64,000 nucleotides of DNA from Paraburkholderia megapolitana (GTDB taxonomy: Bacteria > Pseudomonadota > Gammaproteobacteria > Burkholderiales > Burkholderiaceae), in NCBI RefSeq assembly GCF_007556815.1, contig NZ_CP041743.1, positions 1,550,001-1,614,000 of the forward strand. Direction: 5' to 3'. Positions 16,080-25,199 of this stretch are shown piece after piece. The first letter of the stretch is position 1, and the number at the start of each line of letters is the position of its first letter. Both the position numbers and the translations under genes were made by a program. Below the pieces are notes generated by a model. That model was not told the DNA's origin and did not search any database. It worked only from the letters and a program-made list of their open reading frames with translations.

Positions 16080-16206
16080 GAGACGCACGTCCTTGTGGAC
16101 GCCGAGCACACAACGCGATCCTTCGAATCGCGACGAAGTCCCTGTTTCACCCGCGCTGTACCGCACACCGACCGCACTAAAAAAACCTCGATCCAAGGAG
16201 ACTCAG

Positions 16207-17220
16207 ATGAACCCGAAGCTGCGCCGCTTGACCCTGTCGGCTCTGACCGCCCTGACTGCTGTTTCACTCGCGATTCCGTTCGGCGCCTCGTTGTCCGTGC
16301 AGGCGGACGAACCGCTCAAGATCGGCTTTCTCGTGAAGATGCCGGAGCAGGCCTGGTTCATCAACGAGCAGAAGGCCGCCACGGCACTCGGCAAGCAGGA
16401 CGGCTTCTCGGTCATCAACATCGGCACGCCCGATGGAGAGAAGGTACTGGCCGCGATCGACAACCTCGCGGCGCAGGGTGCTAAAGGCTTCGTCATCTGC
16501 GCGCCCGATGTCCGTCTCGGACCTGCAATTCGCGCGCGTGCGAAGACCTACAACATGAAGTTCGTCACGGTCGACGATCAACTGGTCGATTCATCGGGCA
16601 AACCGCTCGCCGACGTGCCGCACCTCGGTATGTCGGCATCCAAGATCGGCAATCAGGTTGGCCAGGCGATCGCCGACGAGATGAAGCAACGCGGCTGGAA
16701 GCCCGAGGAAGTCGGCGCGTTGCGCATTACCGACTACGAACTCCCGACCGCGAAGGCACGCACCGACGGCGCGACGCAAAGCCTGCTCGCGAGCGGCTTC
16801 AAGAAAGAGAACATCTTCGATGCGCCGCAAAAAACAACCGACGACGAGGGTGGTTTCAACGCGGCATCGCCGGTGCTCGCGCAGCATCCGAACATCAAGC
16901 GCTGGGTGATCTACGCACTGAACGAAGAGACCGTGCTGGGCGCCGTCCGCGTAACCGAGCAGTTGCATATTCCGTCCGCCGACGTGATCGGTGTCGGCAT
17001 CAACGGTGCGGGCGAAGCGTTCGCCGAGTTCCAGAAGAAAGAGCCGACGGGCTTCTACGGCACGATCGCGGTCAGCTCGACGAACCACGGGAAGGAGAGC
17101 ACGCAGAACCTCGTCGACTGGATCAAGAACGGTAAGCAGCCGCCGGCCGACACGCAGACCACGGGCAAGCTCATGGTTCGCGGCAATTGGCAGGACGTGC
17201 GCAAGGAACTGGGTATTTGA
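16207..17220 (+). CDS. araF: L-arabinose ABC transporter, periplasmic binding protein
   Basis: Binds L-arabinose in the periplasm and delivers it to AraGH. It is 337 residues with a signal peptide (MNPKLRRLTLSALTALTAV..., cleavage near VQA-DE). The mature start EPLKIGFLVKMPEQAWFINE and the segments GMSASKIGNQVGQAIADEM and RVTEQLHIPSADVIGVGING follow E. coli AraF closely. Upstream in-frame codons are ignored because AAGGAG lies just before 16207. A hairpin at 17240-17261 separates it from araG and probably gives araF a higher mRNA level. Confidence 0.9.
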   Translation: MNPKLRRLTLSALTALTAVSLAIPFGASLSVQADEPLKIGFLVKMPEQAWFINEQKAATALGKQDGFSVINIGTPDGEKVLAAIDNLAAQGAKGFVICAPDVRLGPAIRARAKTYNMKFVTVDDQLVDSSGKPLADVPHLGMSASKIGNQVGQAIADEMKQRGWKPEEVGALRITDYELPTAKARTDGATQSLLASGFKKENIFDAPQKTTDDEGGFNAASPVLAQHPNIKRWVIYALNEETVLGAVRVTEQLHIPSADVIGVGINGAGEAFAEFQKKEPTGFYGTIAVSSTNHGKESTQNLVDWIKNGKQPPADTQTTGKLMVRGNWQDVRKELGI

Positions 17221-17239
17221 GCCTCGTTAAAGCGACGAA

Positions 17240-17261
17240 GGCGGACACGTGCAGGTCCGCC
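17240..17261 (+). promoter_or_regulatory. Intergenic hairpin between araF and araG
   Basis: GGCGGAC (17240-17246) pairs with GTCCGCC (17255-17261) around an 8-base loop, without a T tract. Such hairpins after binding-protein genes commonly stabilise the upstream transcript or dampen readthrough. Confidence 0.5.
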
Positions 17262-17314
17262 AACCCGATCGCGAGAATGGCACCGCGAGGTGTCGTGCAT
17301 TTCACAGGTGAGAG

Positions 17315-18829
17315 ATGAACGCCCAGCCAGGCTTGGAGCAGACCGAGCGCCTATCGATTCGGCTCGACGGAATCACGGTGCGTTTTCCCGGCGTGCTGGC
17401 GCTCGACAAGGTATCGCTCGACGTACACGGCGGCGAAGTACACGGCTTGATGGGCGAAAACGGCGCCGGTAAATCAACCTTGCTGAAGGTGTTGTCCGGT
17501 GTGAATCATCCAGACGAAGGCACGCTGGTGTTGAACGGTGTCGAGCAACGTTTTACGTCGCCGCGCGAGGCAATCGATGCCGGTATCGCGATCATCTATC
17601 AGGAACTGCATCTGGTGCCGGAACTGACGGTTGCAGAGAACCTGCTGCTGGGCGCGTTGCCGCATCGCCTCGGGGTGCTCGACGCGAAAGCGATGCTACA
17701 GCGCGCCATCGAGGTACTCGAACAGCTCGGCGAGAAGATCGATCCGGCTCGCAAGGTGCGCGAGCTGCCGATCGGTCAGCGGCAGATGATCGAGATCGGC
17801 AAGGCGTTGATGCGCAACGCACGCGTGATCGCTTTCGATGAACCCACCAGTTCGTTGTCGTCGCGCGAAACCGTGCAACTGTTCCGGATCATTCGCGCAT
17901 TGAAGGCGGAAGGGCACGCGATTATCTACGTCACGCACCGTATGGAGGAAGTCTACGAACTGTGCGATCGCGTGACGGTGTTTCGCGACGGCCGCCGCAT
18001 CGATACGCTCGAAGCGCGCGGCGGCCTCGACCGCGACCGGCTGATCAGCTGCATGGTCGGTCGCTCCATCAACGACGTGTACGGCTACCGGCCGCGTCCG
18101 AGCGGCGAAGTGCAGATCGAAGTGACAGGATTGCTTGGCCCCGGCCTCGCGGAGCCCGTGTCGTTCGCTGCGCGTAAGGGGGAGATTGTCGGCTTCTTTG
18201 GGCTCGTCGGCGCGGGGCGCTCGGAGTTGATGAAGCTGATCTATGGCGCGGTCAAACCGACAGCCGGCGAGATCGTGCTGAAGGGCGAACGCCGCCGCTT
18301 TCGTTCGCCGCGTGATGCGGTGCGCGCCGGCATCGCGCTCTGTCCCGAAGACCGCAAGCAGGAGGGGATCGTCGCGATCGCTTCGGTTTCGGACAATCTG
18401 AATCTGAGCTGCCGGCGTCACTTCAGTCGTTTCAATATCCTGAACCAGCGCCGCGAAGCGCGCGTCACGTCGCAGTACGTAAACCGCCTCGCCATCAAGA
18501 CGCGCGATGGCAATACACAGATCGGCACGTTGTCCGGCGGCAACCAGCAGAAGGTGATCCTGTCGCGCTGGCTCGCCGAAGAGATCGACGTGTTTCTGAT
18601 GGACGAACCCACACGCGGTATCGACGTCGGTGCGCGCAGCGAGATTTATGGCCTGCTCTACGGTCTCGCCGATGAAGGCCGCACAGTACTCGTGGTATCG
18701 AGCGATATGGCGGAGGTAATCGGCGTAGCCGACCGGGTACTGGTGATGCGCGAAGGCCGCATCGTCGGTGATTTGACGCGTGCGCAGGCCACGCCCGATG
18801 CATTGATCAAGCTCGCGCTGCCGCGCTGA
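17315..18829 (+). CDS. araG: L-arabinose ABC transporter, ATP-binding protein
   Basis: A 504-residue tandem ATPase that powers arabinose import at the inner membrane, the same length as E. coli AraG. The first cassette has Walker [10 protein letters not shown] and Walker [12 protein letters not shown]. The second has a degenerate P-loop (GLVGAGRSE), a canonical signature LSGGNQQK and Walker [13 protein letters not shown], as normal in the sugar-importer (CUT2) family. The gene lies between araF and araH in one operon. Confidence 0.92.
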   Translation: MNAQPGLEQTERLSIRLDGITVRFPGVLALDKVSLDVHGGEVHGLMGENGAGKSTLLKVLSGVNHPDEGTLVLNGVEQRFTSPREAIDAGIAIIYQELHLVPELTVAENLLLGALPHRLGVLDAKAMLQRAIEVLEQLGEKIDPARKVRELPIGQRQMIEIGKALMRNARVIAFDEPTSSLSSRETVQLFRIIRALKAEGHAIIYVTHRMEEVYELCDRVTVFRDGRRIDTLEARGGLDRDRLISCMVGRSINDVYGYRPRPSGEVQIEVTGLLGPGLAEPVSFAARKGEIVGFFGLVGAGRSELMKLIYGAVKPTAGEIVLKGERRRFRSPRDAVRAGIALCPEDRKQEGIVAIASVSDNLNLSCRRHFSRFNILNQRREARVTSQYVNRLAIKTRDGNTQIGTLSGGNQQKVILSRWLAEEIDVFLMDEPTRGIDVGARSEIYGLLYGLADEGRTVLVVSSDMAEVIGVADRVLVMREGRIVGDLTRAQATPDALIKLALPR

Positions 18830-18869
18830 CCGTGCGCGCGACCGTAATCGAGCAACAGGAAGCGGAAAC

Positions 18870-19883
18870 ATGCAAACACAATCGACAGGCCGGGACAGCG
18901 ACGTTCCCACTACAACGAGCAGCAGCGCATCGATGACACGCACCACACGAATAGGAAATCTGCTTAACCGGTCGGGCATCGTGATGGTGTTCATCATCCT
19001 GTTTGCGGTGCTGTCGTTCACCGTGCCGGACTTCATCAGCGCGCGCAACATTCAGGGACTGCTGCTGTCGGTCACGTTGATCGGCTCGATCTCCGTCACG
19101 ATGATGTTCGTGCTCGCGCTGGGCGAGGTGGATCTGTCGGTGGCGTCGATCGTCGCGTTTTCCGGTGTGGTCGCGTCGACGCTGATCACCGCGACGCATA
19201 GTGTGCTGCTCGGCGTGACCGTGGGTGTGCTGGTGGGCGGCGCGGTTGGACTCGTCAACGGTGTGCTCGTGGCGGGTTACCGGATCAATTCGCTGATCGT
19301 GACACTCGCGATGATGGAAGTCGTGCGCGGTCTCGCGTTCATCACGTCGAACGGCGACGCGGTGATGATTTCGGAAGAGCGCTTCTTCGATCTGGGCGGC
19401 GGCTCGTTTCTCGGCGTGTCGTATCCGATCTGGAGCAATGTGATTGGTTTCGTCGTGTTCGGTTTTATCCTGAACCGGACGGTGTTCGGCAAGAACGTGC
19501 TGGCGGTGGGCGGCAACAGCGAAGCCGCGCTGCTGGCGGGGCTACCGGTGCGACGAATCAAGATCACGGTGTTCGTGCTGCAGGGTCTCGTCACCGGGTT
19601 TGCGGGTGTGATGCTCGCGTCGCGGATGAGTCTCGGCGATCCGAAGACATCGGTCGGGCTCGAACTCGGTGTGATCTCCGCGTGCGTACTCGGTGGCGTG
19701 TCGTTGACGGGCGGGGTGGCGACGATTTCCGGTGTGATCGTCGGTGTGCTGATTATGGGCTCCGTGCAGGACGCGATGAGTCTGCTGAACGTGCCGACGT
19801 TCTATCAGTATCTGATTCGTGGTGGCATCCTGTTGCTGGCTGTGTTGTTCGATCAGATTCGGCGGAACCGGCGCGGGGGATAG
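18870..19883 (+). CDS. araH: L-arabinose ABC transporter, permease
   Basis: A 337-residue inner-membrane permease of the CUT2 family with about 8-10 hydrophobic helices. The CUT2 signature region is seen in LALGEVDLSVASIVAFSGVV and the later GVISACVLGGVSLTGGVATI. About 30 polar residues precede the first helix. It is the last gene of the arabinose operon; a hairpin and the convergent guanidine operon follow. Confidence 0.9.
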   Translation: MQTQSTGRDSDVPTTTSSSASMTRTTRIGNLLNRSGIVMVFIILFAVLSFTVPDFISARNIQGLLLSVTLIGSISVTMMFVLALGEVDLSVASIVAFSGVVASTLITATHSVLLGVTVGVLVGGAVGLVNGVLVAGYRINSLIVTLAMMEVVRGLAFITSNGDAVMISEERFFDLGGGSFLGVSYPIWSNVIGFVVFGFILNRTVFGKNVLAVGGNSEAALLAGLPVRRIKITVFVLQGLVTGFAGVMLASRMSLGDPKTSVGLELGVISACVLGGVSLTGGVATISGVIVGVLIMGSVQDAMSLLNVPTFYQYLIRGGILLLAVLFDQIRRNRRGG

Positions 19884-19909
19884 CCGTCGGCGGTTCGCAG
19901 GGCGTGGGT

Positions 19910-19933
19910 GTTCGGCTGCTGTCGCAGCCGAAC
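19910..19933. terminator. Hairpin between convergent operons
   Basis: GTTCGGCTGC (19910-19919) and GCAGCCGAAC (19924-19933) form a perfect 10-bp stem with a TGTC loop, between araH and the convergent carboxylase gene. Only AAAA follows on the plus strand, so it is not a textbook terminator for either strand, but its place suggests it blocks both. Confidence 0.55.
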
Positions 19934-19942
19934 AAAAGCAGG

Positions 19943-22900
19943 TCACACCGTGTCGATCACAACCACACGCTGTCCAGCCCGCACCGGTGAACCGGGCGCA
20001 ACGTGGATTTCGCCTATCGTGCCCGCGCACGGCGCAACCACGGAAATCTCCATCTTCATCGATTCGATCACGAGCAGTACATCGCCCACTGCGACCGTCG
20101 CGCCGGGTGCCACGTGCACCTGCCACAGGTTGCCGGCGATCTCGCTGTCGACGGCAATCTGGTCGTCACGCAACGGCGCATCGCCGACCTCCACAGTGAT
20201 CGCTTCCGACGCTTCCGTTGTAGCGCCGCTAACATCCGCTTCATGCCAGCGCTGACGTTCAGCTTCGAACGCGGCCTGCTGACGCGTGCGGAACCGCGCA
20301 ATGCCCTCGGCTTCGCGCGCGAGAAACGCCTGATAGTCGGCAAGCGATAATTCGGCCGTTTCGATTTTCAATGGATAACGACCGAGCGGAAAATCCGCGC
20401 GAATGCGCAGTAGCTCGTCGGCGGAGACTTCGTAGAAACGGATCTGATCGAAAAAGCGCAGCAGGTACGGACGTCCCGCGAAATCCGCGATCTCGCGATA
20501 GCGGTTCCACATCTGCAGCGTGCGGCCGACGAACTGGTAGCCGCCAGGCCCTTCCATACCGTACACACACAGATATGCACCGCCGATGCCCACCGAATTC
20601 TCCGCAGTCCATGTGCGCGCCGGGTTGTACTTCGTCGTGACGAGGCGATGCCGCGGATCGAGCGGCGTGGCGACCGGCGCCCCGAGATAGACATCGCCGA
20701 GCCCCATCACCAGGTAATGCGCATCGAAGACGATCTGCTTCACCGCTTCGAGCGATTCGAGATCGTTGATCCGGCGGATGAACTCGAGATTGCTCGGACA
20801 CCACGGCGCATCGGGGCGCACGGTGGTCATGTATTTGTCGATCGCGAGACGGCAGGCCGGGTCGTCCCACGACAGCGGCAGATGCACGATTCGCGACGGC
20901 ACACGCAGATCGCGTTGCTGCAGCACTGCTTGCCAATGTGCTTCTATTTGCACGAGCAACGTCGCGAGTGGAAGCTGTTCCGGCTGGTAGTGAACCTGCA
21001 ATGAACGGATGCCGGGTGTGAGATCGATCACGCCCGGCAAGGCGAGCGCTTCGAGTGCCTGCATCAGCGCGTGGCCGCGAAAACGTAGTGCGATGTCGAG
21101 TTCCGCGGGCCCGATTTCAAGCAACAGATGCGTGTCGCCCGACAGCCGCGCGACGAGGCGTTCGTCTGCGTGGCCGATGTCGAGCACGATCGGCGATGCG
21201 AGAGATGAGACCGACTGCGCCCGGTTGCCGGAAGCTATCGCTAGCAGCGGAGGCTCAGATACGTACGTGTATGCCTGTGCGTCGAGCTGTGCCACTTCGC
21301 GCGCGCGGGCTAGTGCTGCCTCGCGTGCCGCGGCGATATCGACAGGCACGAAGCGCACCTTGTCGCCGGCCTTCAACTGGCCGATCTGCCACAGGTCGGC
21401 TTCGATGATCGTCACCGGGCACACGAAGCCGCCCAGGCTCGGGCCGTCCGGACCGAGGATCACGGGCATGTCGCCGGTGAAATCGATCGCGCCGACCGCA
21501 TACGGATTGTCGTGAATGTTCGACGGATGCAGTCCGGCTTCGCCACCGTCCGCGCGGGTCCATTCGGGTTTCGGGCCGATCAATCGCACGCCGGTGCGGC
21601 TCGAATTGAAATGGATTTCCCATTCGGTGGCGAGGAACTGCTCGATGTATCGCGCGCTGAAGTATTCGGGGGCGCCGTGTGGTCCGTAGATCACGCGTAC
21701 AGTGCGCACCTCTTCGAGTCGCGGTGTAAGCGCGTGAGGCAGTGCCGCACCCGTGCTGCGGTCCGCGAGCGACTGAAGATGCAGCACATCGCCCGCGCGC
21801 AGTGCCCGACCGCCGTGACCACCAAACTGACCGAGCGTGAACGTGCTGCGGCTGCCGAGATAGCGCGCGACGTCGAGACCGCCGCGCACGCACAGGTAAG
21901 CTCGCGCGCCCGCACCGCGGATCGCGCCGAGCGCCAGTGTCGAACCGGCGGCGACGAAGAGCGCGGTGTGCATCGGTTGTGCGACGTCGTCGAGTGTCAC
22001 GGCGAGCGCGGCGCCGGTCACGGCGATGACTGCGTCGGTGTTAAAGCGCAGCGTCGGTCCGCTCATCGTGATTTCGAGCGCGGCCGCATCGCTGTCGTTG
22101 TCGAGCAGCCGGTTGCCGAGGCGCAGCGAACGATCGTCCATCGGACCCGACGGTGGGATGCCGACCGCCCAGTAGCCGAGCCGGCCTGGGTGGTCCTGCA
22201 CCGTCGTCTGCGTACCGCCAGTAAGTACCTCGACAGTTGTGGCCCGATAGCGCAAGCCTTCGAGACAACGGGTCCACGGTGCACCGCTCGCGAATGGCGT
22301 GTCGGCGAGAATCTGCCGCAAGTAGGCGCGATTCGTCTCGACACCATAGATGCGTGTAGCGTCAAGTGCGTCATCCAGCGCAGCACGCGCATCGTCGCGA
22401 GTCGGCGACCACGCAATCAACTTCGCGAGCATCGGATCGAACCACGGCGGCACCTCGCAGCCCGCTTCGATCCACGTGTCGATACGCAACGCGCGGCCAT
22501 CGGCGGAAGGGAACGAGACCTCGGTAAGCAAACCCGGGCACGGCTTGAAATCGCGGCCCGGATCTTCCGCGTAAAGCCGGGCCTGGATTGCGTGGCCCGA
22601 CGGGCGCAGATGCTTTGCGAGTTCATCAAGCGGCGCAAGCGTGCCCGCCGCGAGTTCGATCATCCAGCGCACGAGGTCGACGCCCCACACCTGTTCGGTT
22701 ACACCGTGCTCGACCTGCAGACGCGTGTTCACTTCGAGAAAATAGAAGCGCGCGGCGTCGCTGTCGTAGACGAACTCGACGGTACCGGCCGAGCGATAGT
22801 TGACCGCCTGCGCCAGACGGATTGCAGCGGCACATAGCGCGTCGGCAATAGCGTCAGGGAGATTCGGCGCAGGTGTTTCTTCGAGCACCTTCTGGTTGCG

Positions 22901-23596
22901 CCGCTGCACCGAGCAGTCGCGCACGCCAAGCGCGAGCGCGGCGCCTTTGCCGTCGCCGAAGATCTGCACTTCGAGGTGCCGGGCCTTCTCGATGTATTTC
23001 TCGATGAACACGCCTGCGTCGCTGAAGTTGTTCTGCCCGAGTCGCTTGACGACGTCGAACTGCGCGGCGAGTTCTTCCGCCGACCGGCATACGCGCATAC
23101 CGATACCGCCGCCGCCCGCCGTGCTCTTCAGCATGACCGGAAAACCGATGCGTGCTGCCGCGGTCAGGGCTGCGTCGAGATCGTCGAGCAGACCCGTGCC
23201 TTCGAGCATCGGAATCTGCTCGGCGGCAGCGATCGCGCGCGCGGTGTGCTTCAGACCGAACGCGCGAAGCTGTTCGGGCGTCGGCCCGATGAACGCGATA
23301 CCGGCCGCTTCGCACGCTTGCGCGAACGCCGCGTTTTCCGACAGGAAGCCGTAGCCGGGATGAATGGCCTGCACGCGTTCGGCACGTGCAATTTGCAGGA
23401 TGCGTTCGACGTCGAGATAGGTGACGCTGGCCGCGCCGTCTCCGAGGCTGTGAGCCGAATCGGCGAGACTCACGTGACGGCTTGCGCGGTCGGCTTCGCT
23501 ATAGACAGCGACGCCTGTAACGTCGAGTTCGCGCAGTGTGCGCAGGATGCGGCAAGCAATCGCGCCGCGGTTAGCGATGAGAACGGTATCGAACAT
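19943..23596 (-). CDS. Guanidine carboxylase (urea carboxylase family)
   Basis: A biotin- and ATP-dependent 1217-residue multidomain enzyme. Residues about 1-450 are biotin carboxylase with an ATP-grasp Gly-rich loop (STAGGGGIGMRVC) and EVNTRLQVEHGVTE. About 470-780 is the AHS2/KipA-like and about 790-1010 the AHS1/KipI-like part of the carboxyltransferase. The C-terminal biotinyl domain has ESMKMEIS with the biotinylated Lys near 1181. Annotation pipelines call this urea carboxylase. The guanidine-I riboswitch and two DUF1989 genes in the same operon instead indicate guanidine as substrate, giving carboxyguanidine, as shown for such operons in other proteobacteria. Allophanate hydrolase does not follow it here. 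Confidence 0.9.
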   Translation of the reverse strand: MFDTVLIANRGAIACRILRTLRELDVTGVAVYSEADRASRHVSLADSAHSLGDGAASVTYLDVERILQIARAERVQAIHPGYGFLSENAAFAQACEAAGIAFIGPTPEQLRAFGLKHTARAIAAAEQIPMLEGTGLLDDLDAALTAAARIGFPVMLKSTAGGGGIGMRVCRSAEELAAQFDVVKRLGQNNFSDAGVFIEKYIEKARHLEVQIFGDGKGAALALGVRDCSVQRRNQKVLEETPAPNLPDAIADALCAAAIRLAQAVNYRSAGTVEFVYDSDAARFYFLEVNTRLQVEHGVTEQVWGVDLVRWMIELAAGTLAPLDELAKHLRPSGHAIQARLYAEDPGRDFKPCPGLLTEVSFPSADGRALRIDTWIEAGCEVPPWFDPMLAKLIAWSPTRDDARAALDDALDATRIYGVETNRAYLRQILADTPFASGAPWTRCLEGLRYRATTVEVLTGGTQTTVQDHPGRLGYWAVGIPPSGPMDDRSLRLGNRLLDNDSDAAALEITMSGPTLRFNTDAVIAVTGAALAVTLDDVAQPMHTALFVAAGSTLALGAIRGAGARAYLCVRGGLDVARYLGSRSTFTLGQFGGHGGRALRAGDVLHLQSLADRSTGAALPHALTPRLEEVRTVRVIYGPHGAPEYFSARYIEQFLATEWEIHFNSSRTGVRLIGPKPEWTRADGGEAGLHPSNIHDNPYAVGAIDFTGDMPVILGPDGPSLGGFVCPVTIIEADLWQIGQLKAGDKVRFVPVDIAAAREAALARAREVAQLDAQAYTYVSEPPLLAIASGNRAQSVSSLASPIVLDIGHADERLVARLSGDTHLLLEIGPAELDIALRFRGHALMQALEALALPGVIDLTPGIRSLQVHYQPEQLPLATLLVQIEAHWQAVLQQRDLRVPSRIVHLPLSWDDPACRLAIDKYMTTVRPDAPWCPSNLEFIRRINDLESLEAVKQIVFDAHYLVMGLGDVYLGAPVATPLDPRHRLVTTKYNPARTWTAENSVGIGGAYLCVYGMEGPGGYQFVGRTLQMWNRYREIADFAGRPYLLRFFDQIRFYEVSADELLRIRADFPLGRYPLKIETAELSLADYQAFLAREAEGIARFRTRQQAAFEAERQRWHEADVSGATTEASEAITVEVGDAPLRDDQIAVDSEIAGNLWQVHVAPGATVAVGDVLLVIESMKMEISVVAPCAGTIGEIHVAPGSPVRAGQRVVVIDTV

Positions 23597-23690
23597 GAGA
23601 GAGTGTTCAATGCGTGGGCGGGCCGTCCCGCCACGTGGGGTTGCGAGCCGCGGTCGTCCGCGGCACGTATCCGGAAGCTAGTGCAGCAGT

Positions 23691-23804
23691 TCAGCGTCGC
23701 GGCGGCACATGCGGCTCACGCGGTCCGCGCCGCACAAGCCCATAACGCTCCGCACGCACGCGCAGCATCTCGAAGAGCCAGAGGCGCAAGGTCTTCAATT
23801 CCAT
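23691..23804 (-). CDS. Candidate 37-residue basic protein in the guanidine operon
   Basis: The ATG at 23804 lies inside the last codons of the upstream DUF1989 gene in another frame, overlapping its stop by 10 bases, so it could be translated by coupling. The product starts [20 protein letters not shown] and ends in an Arg/Pro-rich tail: a leucine-rich amphipathic helix with net strong positive charge. It would explain part of the 198-base gap before the carboxylase start, unusual in an otherwise tightly packed operon. No family recognised; it could be chance. Confidence 0.35.
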   Translation of the reverse strand: MELKTLRLWLFEMLRVRAERYGLVRRGPREPHVPPRR

Positions 23805-24442
23805 ATCAACAGCTCCGCGGGCGTGGGGTTATAGGCGTTGCACGGGTTGTTCAATTGCGGGCAGTTCGAGATCAGCACGATCACGTCCTGCTCCGCGCGC
23901 AGCTCGACGTATTTGCCGGGCGCGGAGATGCCGTCCTCGAACGTGAGGCCGCCGGTCGCGGTGACGGGGACGTTCATGAAGAAATTGATGTTCGCGCCGA
24001 GATCGCGCTTCGACAGACGGCCGTCGTGTGCGCACGCACGCAGGTAGTTATCGCGGCAGCTGTGCATGTAGCGCTTCTCGAGTGCATAGCGCACGGTGTT
24101 GCTCTCCTGCGCACATGCGCCACCGAGTGTGTCGTGCCGCCCGCAGGTATCCGCGACGATGGTCAGCAGCGGATTGCCGAGATTCGAATACAGCACGGTG
24201 CCGGTGGTCAGATAGAGGCTCTGCTGGCGGCGCAACGTGCGCTGCGGATCGTAGCGCTCACGCGGATCGGTGGCGCTGTAGAACAGCGTATCGACAGCCT
24301 GATTGCCTTCGAGGTCATGAATGCGCAGCGTCTGACCGGCCTTCAGTTCCTTCAGCCACGGCTCGCCGGCGGCGAGGACTTCGCGATACACGGCATCCGC
24401 GGGGTTGCGCGGGCTGGCGGTAAGCAGGGTGGTGGTCGTCAT
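23795..24442 (-). CDS. Carboxyguanidine deiminase subunit (DUF1989, urea-amidolyase-associated protein 2 type)
   Basis: A 215-residue DUF1989 protein. Such proteins pair as a heteromer (CgdAB in the literature) that removes ammonia from carboxyguanidine, giving allophanate. Conserved features are [20 protein letters not shown] and the metal/active-site-like block [17 protein letters not shown] with Cys and His, plus [15 protein letters not shown] and a final [20 protein letters not shown]. It starts 12 bases after the other DUF1989 gene ends. I do not assign which subunit is A or B. Confidence 0.85.
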   Translation of the reverse strand: MTTTTLLTASPRNPADAVYREVLAAGEPWLKELKAGQTLRIHDLEGNQAVDTLFYSATDPRERYDPQRTLRRQQSLYLTTGTVLYSNLGNPLLTIVADTCGRHDTLGGACAQESNTVRYALEKRYMHSCRDNYLRACAHDGRLSKRDLGANINFFMNVPVTATGGLTFEDGISAPGKYVELRAEQDVIVLISNCPQLNNPCNAYNPTPAELLIWN

Positions 24443-24454
24443 GGCGCGCTCCGC

Positions 24455-25177
24455 TTAAAGAAAGAACCGCTCGGTGTTGGCAAAGCCGCGTGCGTTCTCG
24501 TCGCACGAGGTCCGGCAGATGTCCGCGACCTGTGGGTCCGCTGCGACGAGCGTCAGCTTGACTGGCCTGGGTGCGTACTCGGGATGAGGATCGAGCGGAT
24601 GCTGGATCGCGGTAAGTACGACCAGCGTGTTCATAGGCGCATACAGATCGACATGGTCGCCCGCGTGCGAATTGCCGGGCACGAAGTTAAGCGTACCGGT
24701 TTCACTTGCATCGACGCGGCTGAACAGGTTTAGCGTCATCAACAGATCGGCGAGGCCGAGTCCCCATTTGCCGAGTTCGACGAGCAGGTTATCGGTGCCG
24801 TTGCGAAAGAACGCGTTGCGCAACTCCTGATAGCGACCCGTGCCATAGCGCTCGTGTACTTCGCGCGCATCCGAGACACCGCCCAGACTGTCGTGCCAGC
24901 CGCAGGTATCGGCGACGATCGCCGCGAGTACACGGCCCATGTCTGAGTACAGGCAATGGCCTTGCGTGAGTTTGGCCGTGTGCTGACATTTGAGCGTGTC
25001 GGGGAGGTTCAGGCGTTCGCTTTTTTCCACTGCGTTGAAGAGCAGCAGGCTGACGTTTGCGCCGCCACGCAGATCGGTGATACGCAGTAGTTGTCCGCGT
25101 TTGACGATCAGCGAAGTGTGACCGCCGCCAGGCAAGGTCTCTTCGAGCAATATGGGAGAGGTGTTCATGTCATTCAT
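24455..25177 (-). CDS. Carboxyguanidine deiminase subunit (DUF1989, urea-amidolyase-associated protein 1 type)
   Basis: A 240-residue DUF1989 protein from MNDMNTSPILLEETLPGGGH at 25177 (25168 also possible). It shares with its neighbour the blocks RGQLLRITDLRGGANVSLLL and AIVADTCGWHDSLGGV; the Cys/His in the latter are likely metal or catalytic ligands. The C-terminus ends with DICRTSCDENARGFANTERF. It starts about 20 bases after the ABC ATPase gene. It belongs to the guanidine operon and probably forms a complex with the DUF1989 protein encoded next. Confidence 0.85.
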   Translation of the reverse strand: MNDMNTSPILLEETLPGGGHTSLIVKRGQLLRITDLRGGANVSLLLFNAVEKSERLNLPDTLKCQHTAKLTQGHCLYSDMGRVLAAIVADTCGWHDSLGGVSDAREVHERYGTGRYQELRNAFFRNGTDNLLVELGKWGLGLADLLMTLNLFSRVDASETGTLNFVPGNSHAGDHVDLYAPMNTLVVLTAIQHPLDPHPEYAPRPVKLTLVAADPQVADICRTSCDENARGFANTERFFL

Positions 25178-25199
25178 GTCGGGTTCTTGAGTGAATCTG

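Noticed and set aside
17696..19051. 451-codon minus-strand open frame
   Set aside because: Antisense to araG/araH, which carry clear motifs in the other strand.
21512..22837. 441-codon plus-strand open frame
   Set aside because: Antisense shadow of the carboxylase carboxyltransferase region; no recognisable motif.
22976..24733. 585-codon plus-strand open frame
   Set aside because: It is antisense to the carboxylase and DUF1989 genes; composition is Arg/Ala/His-rich, without a ribosome binding site, as expected for a GC-rich shadow frame.
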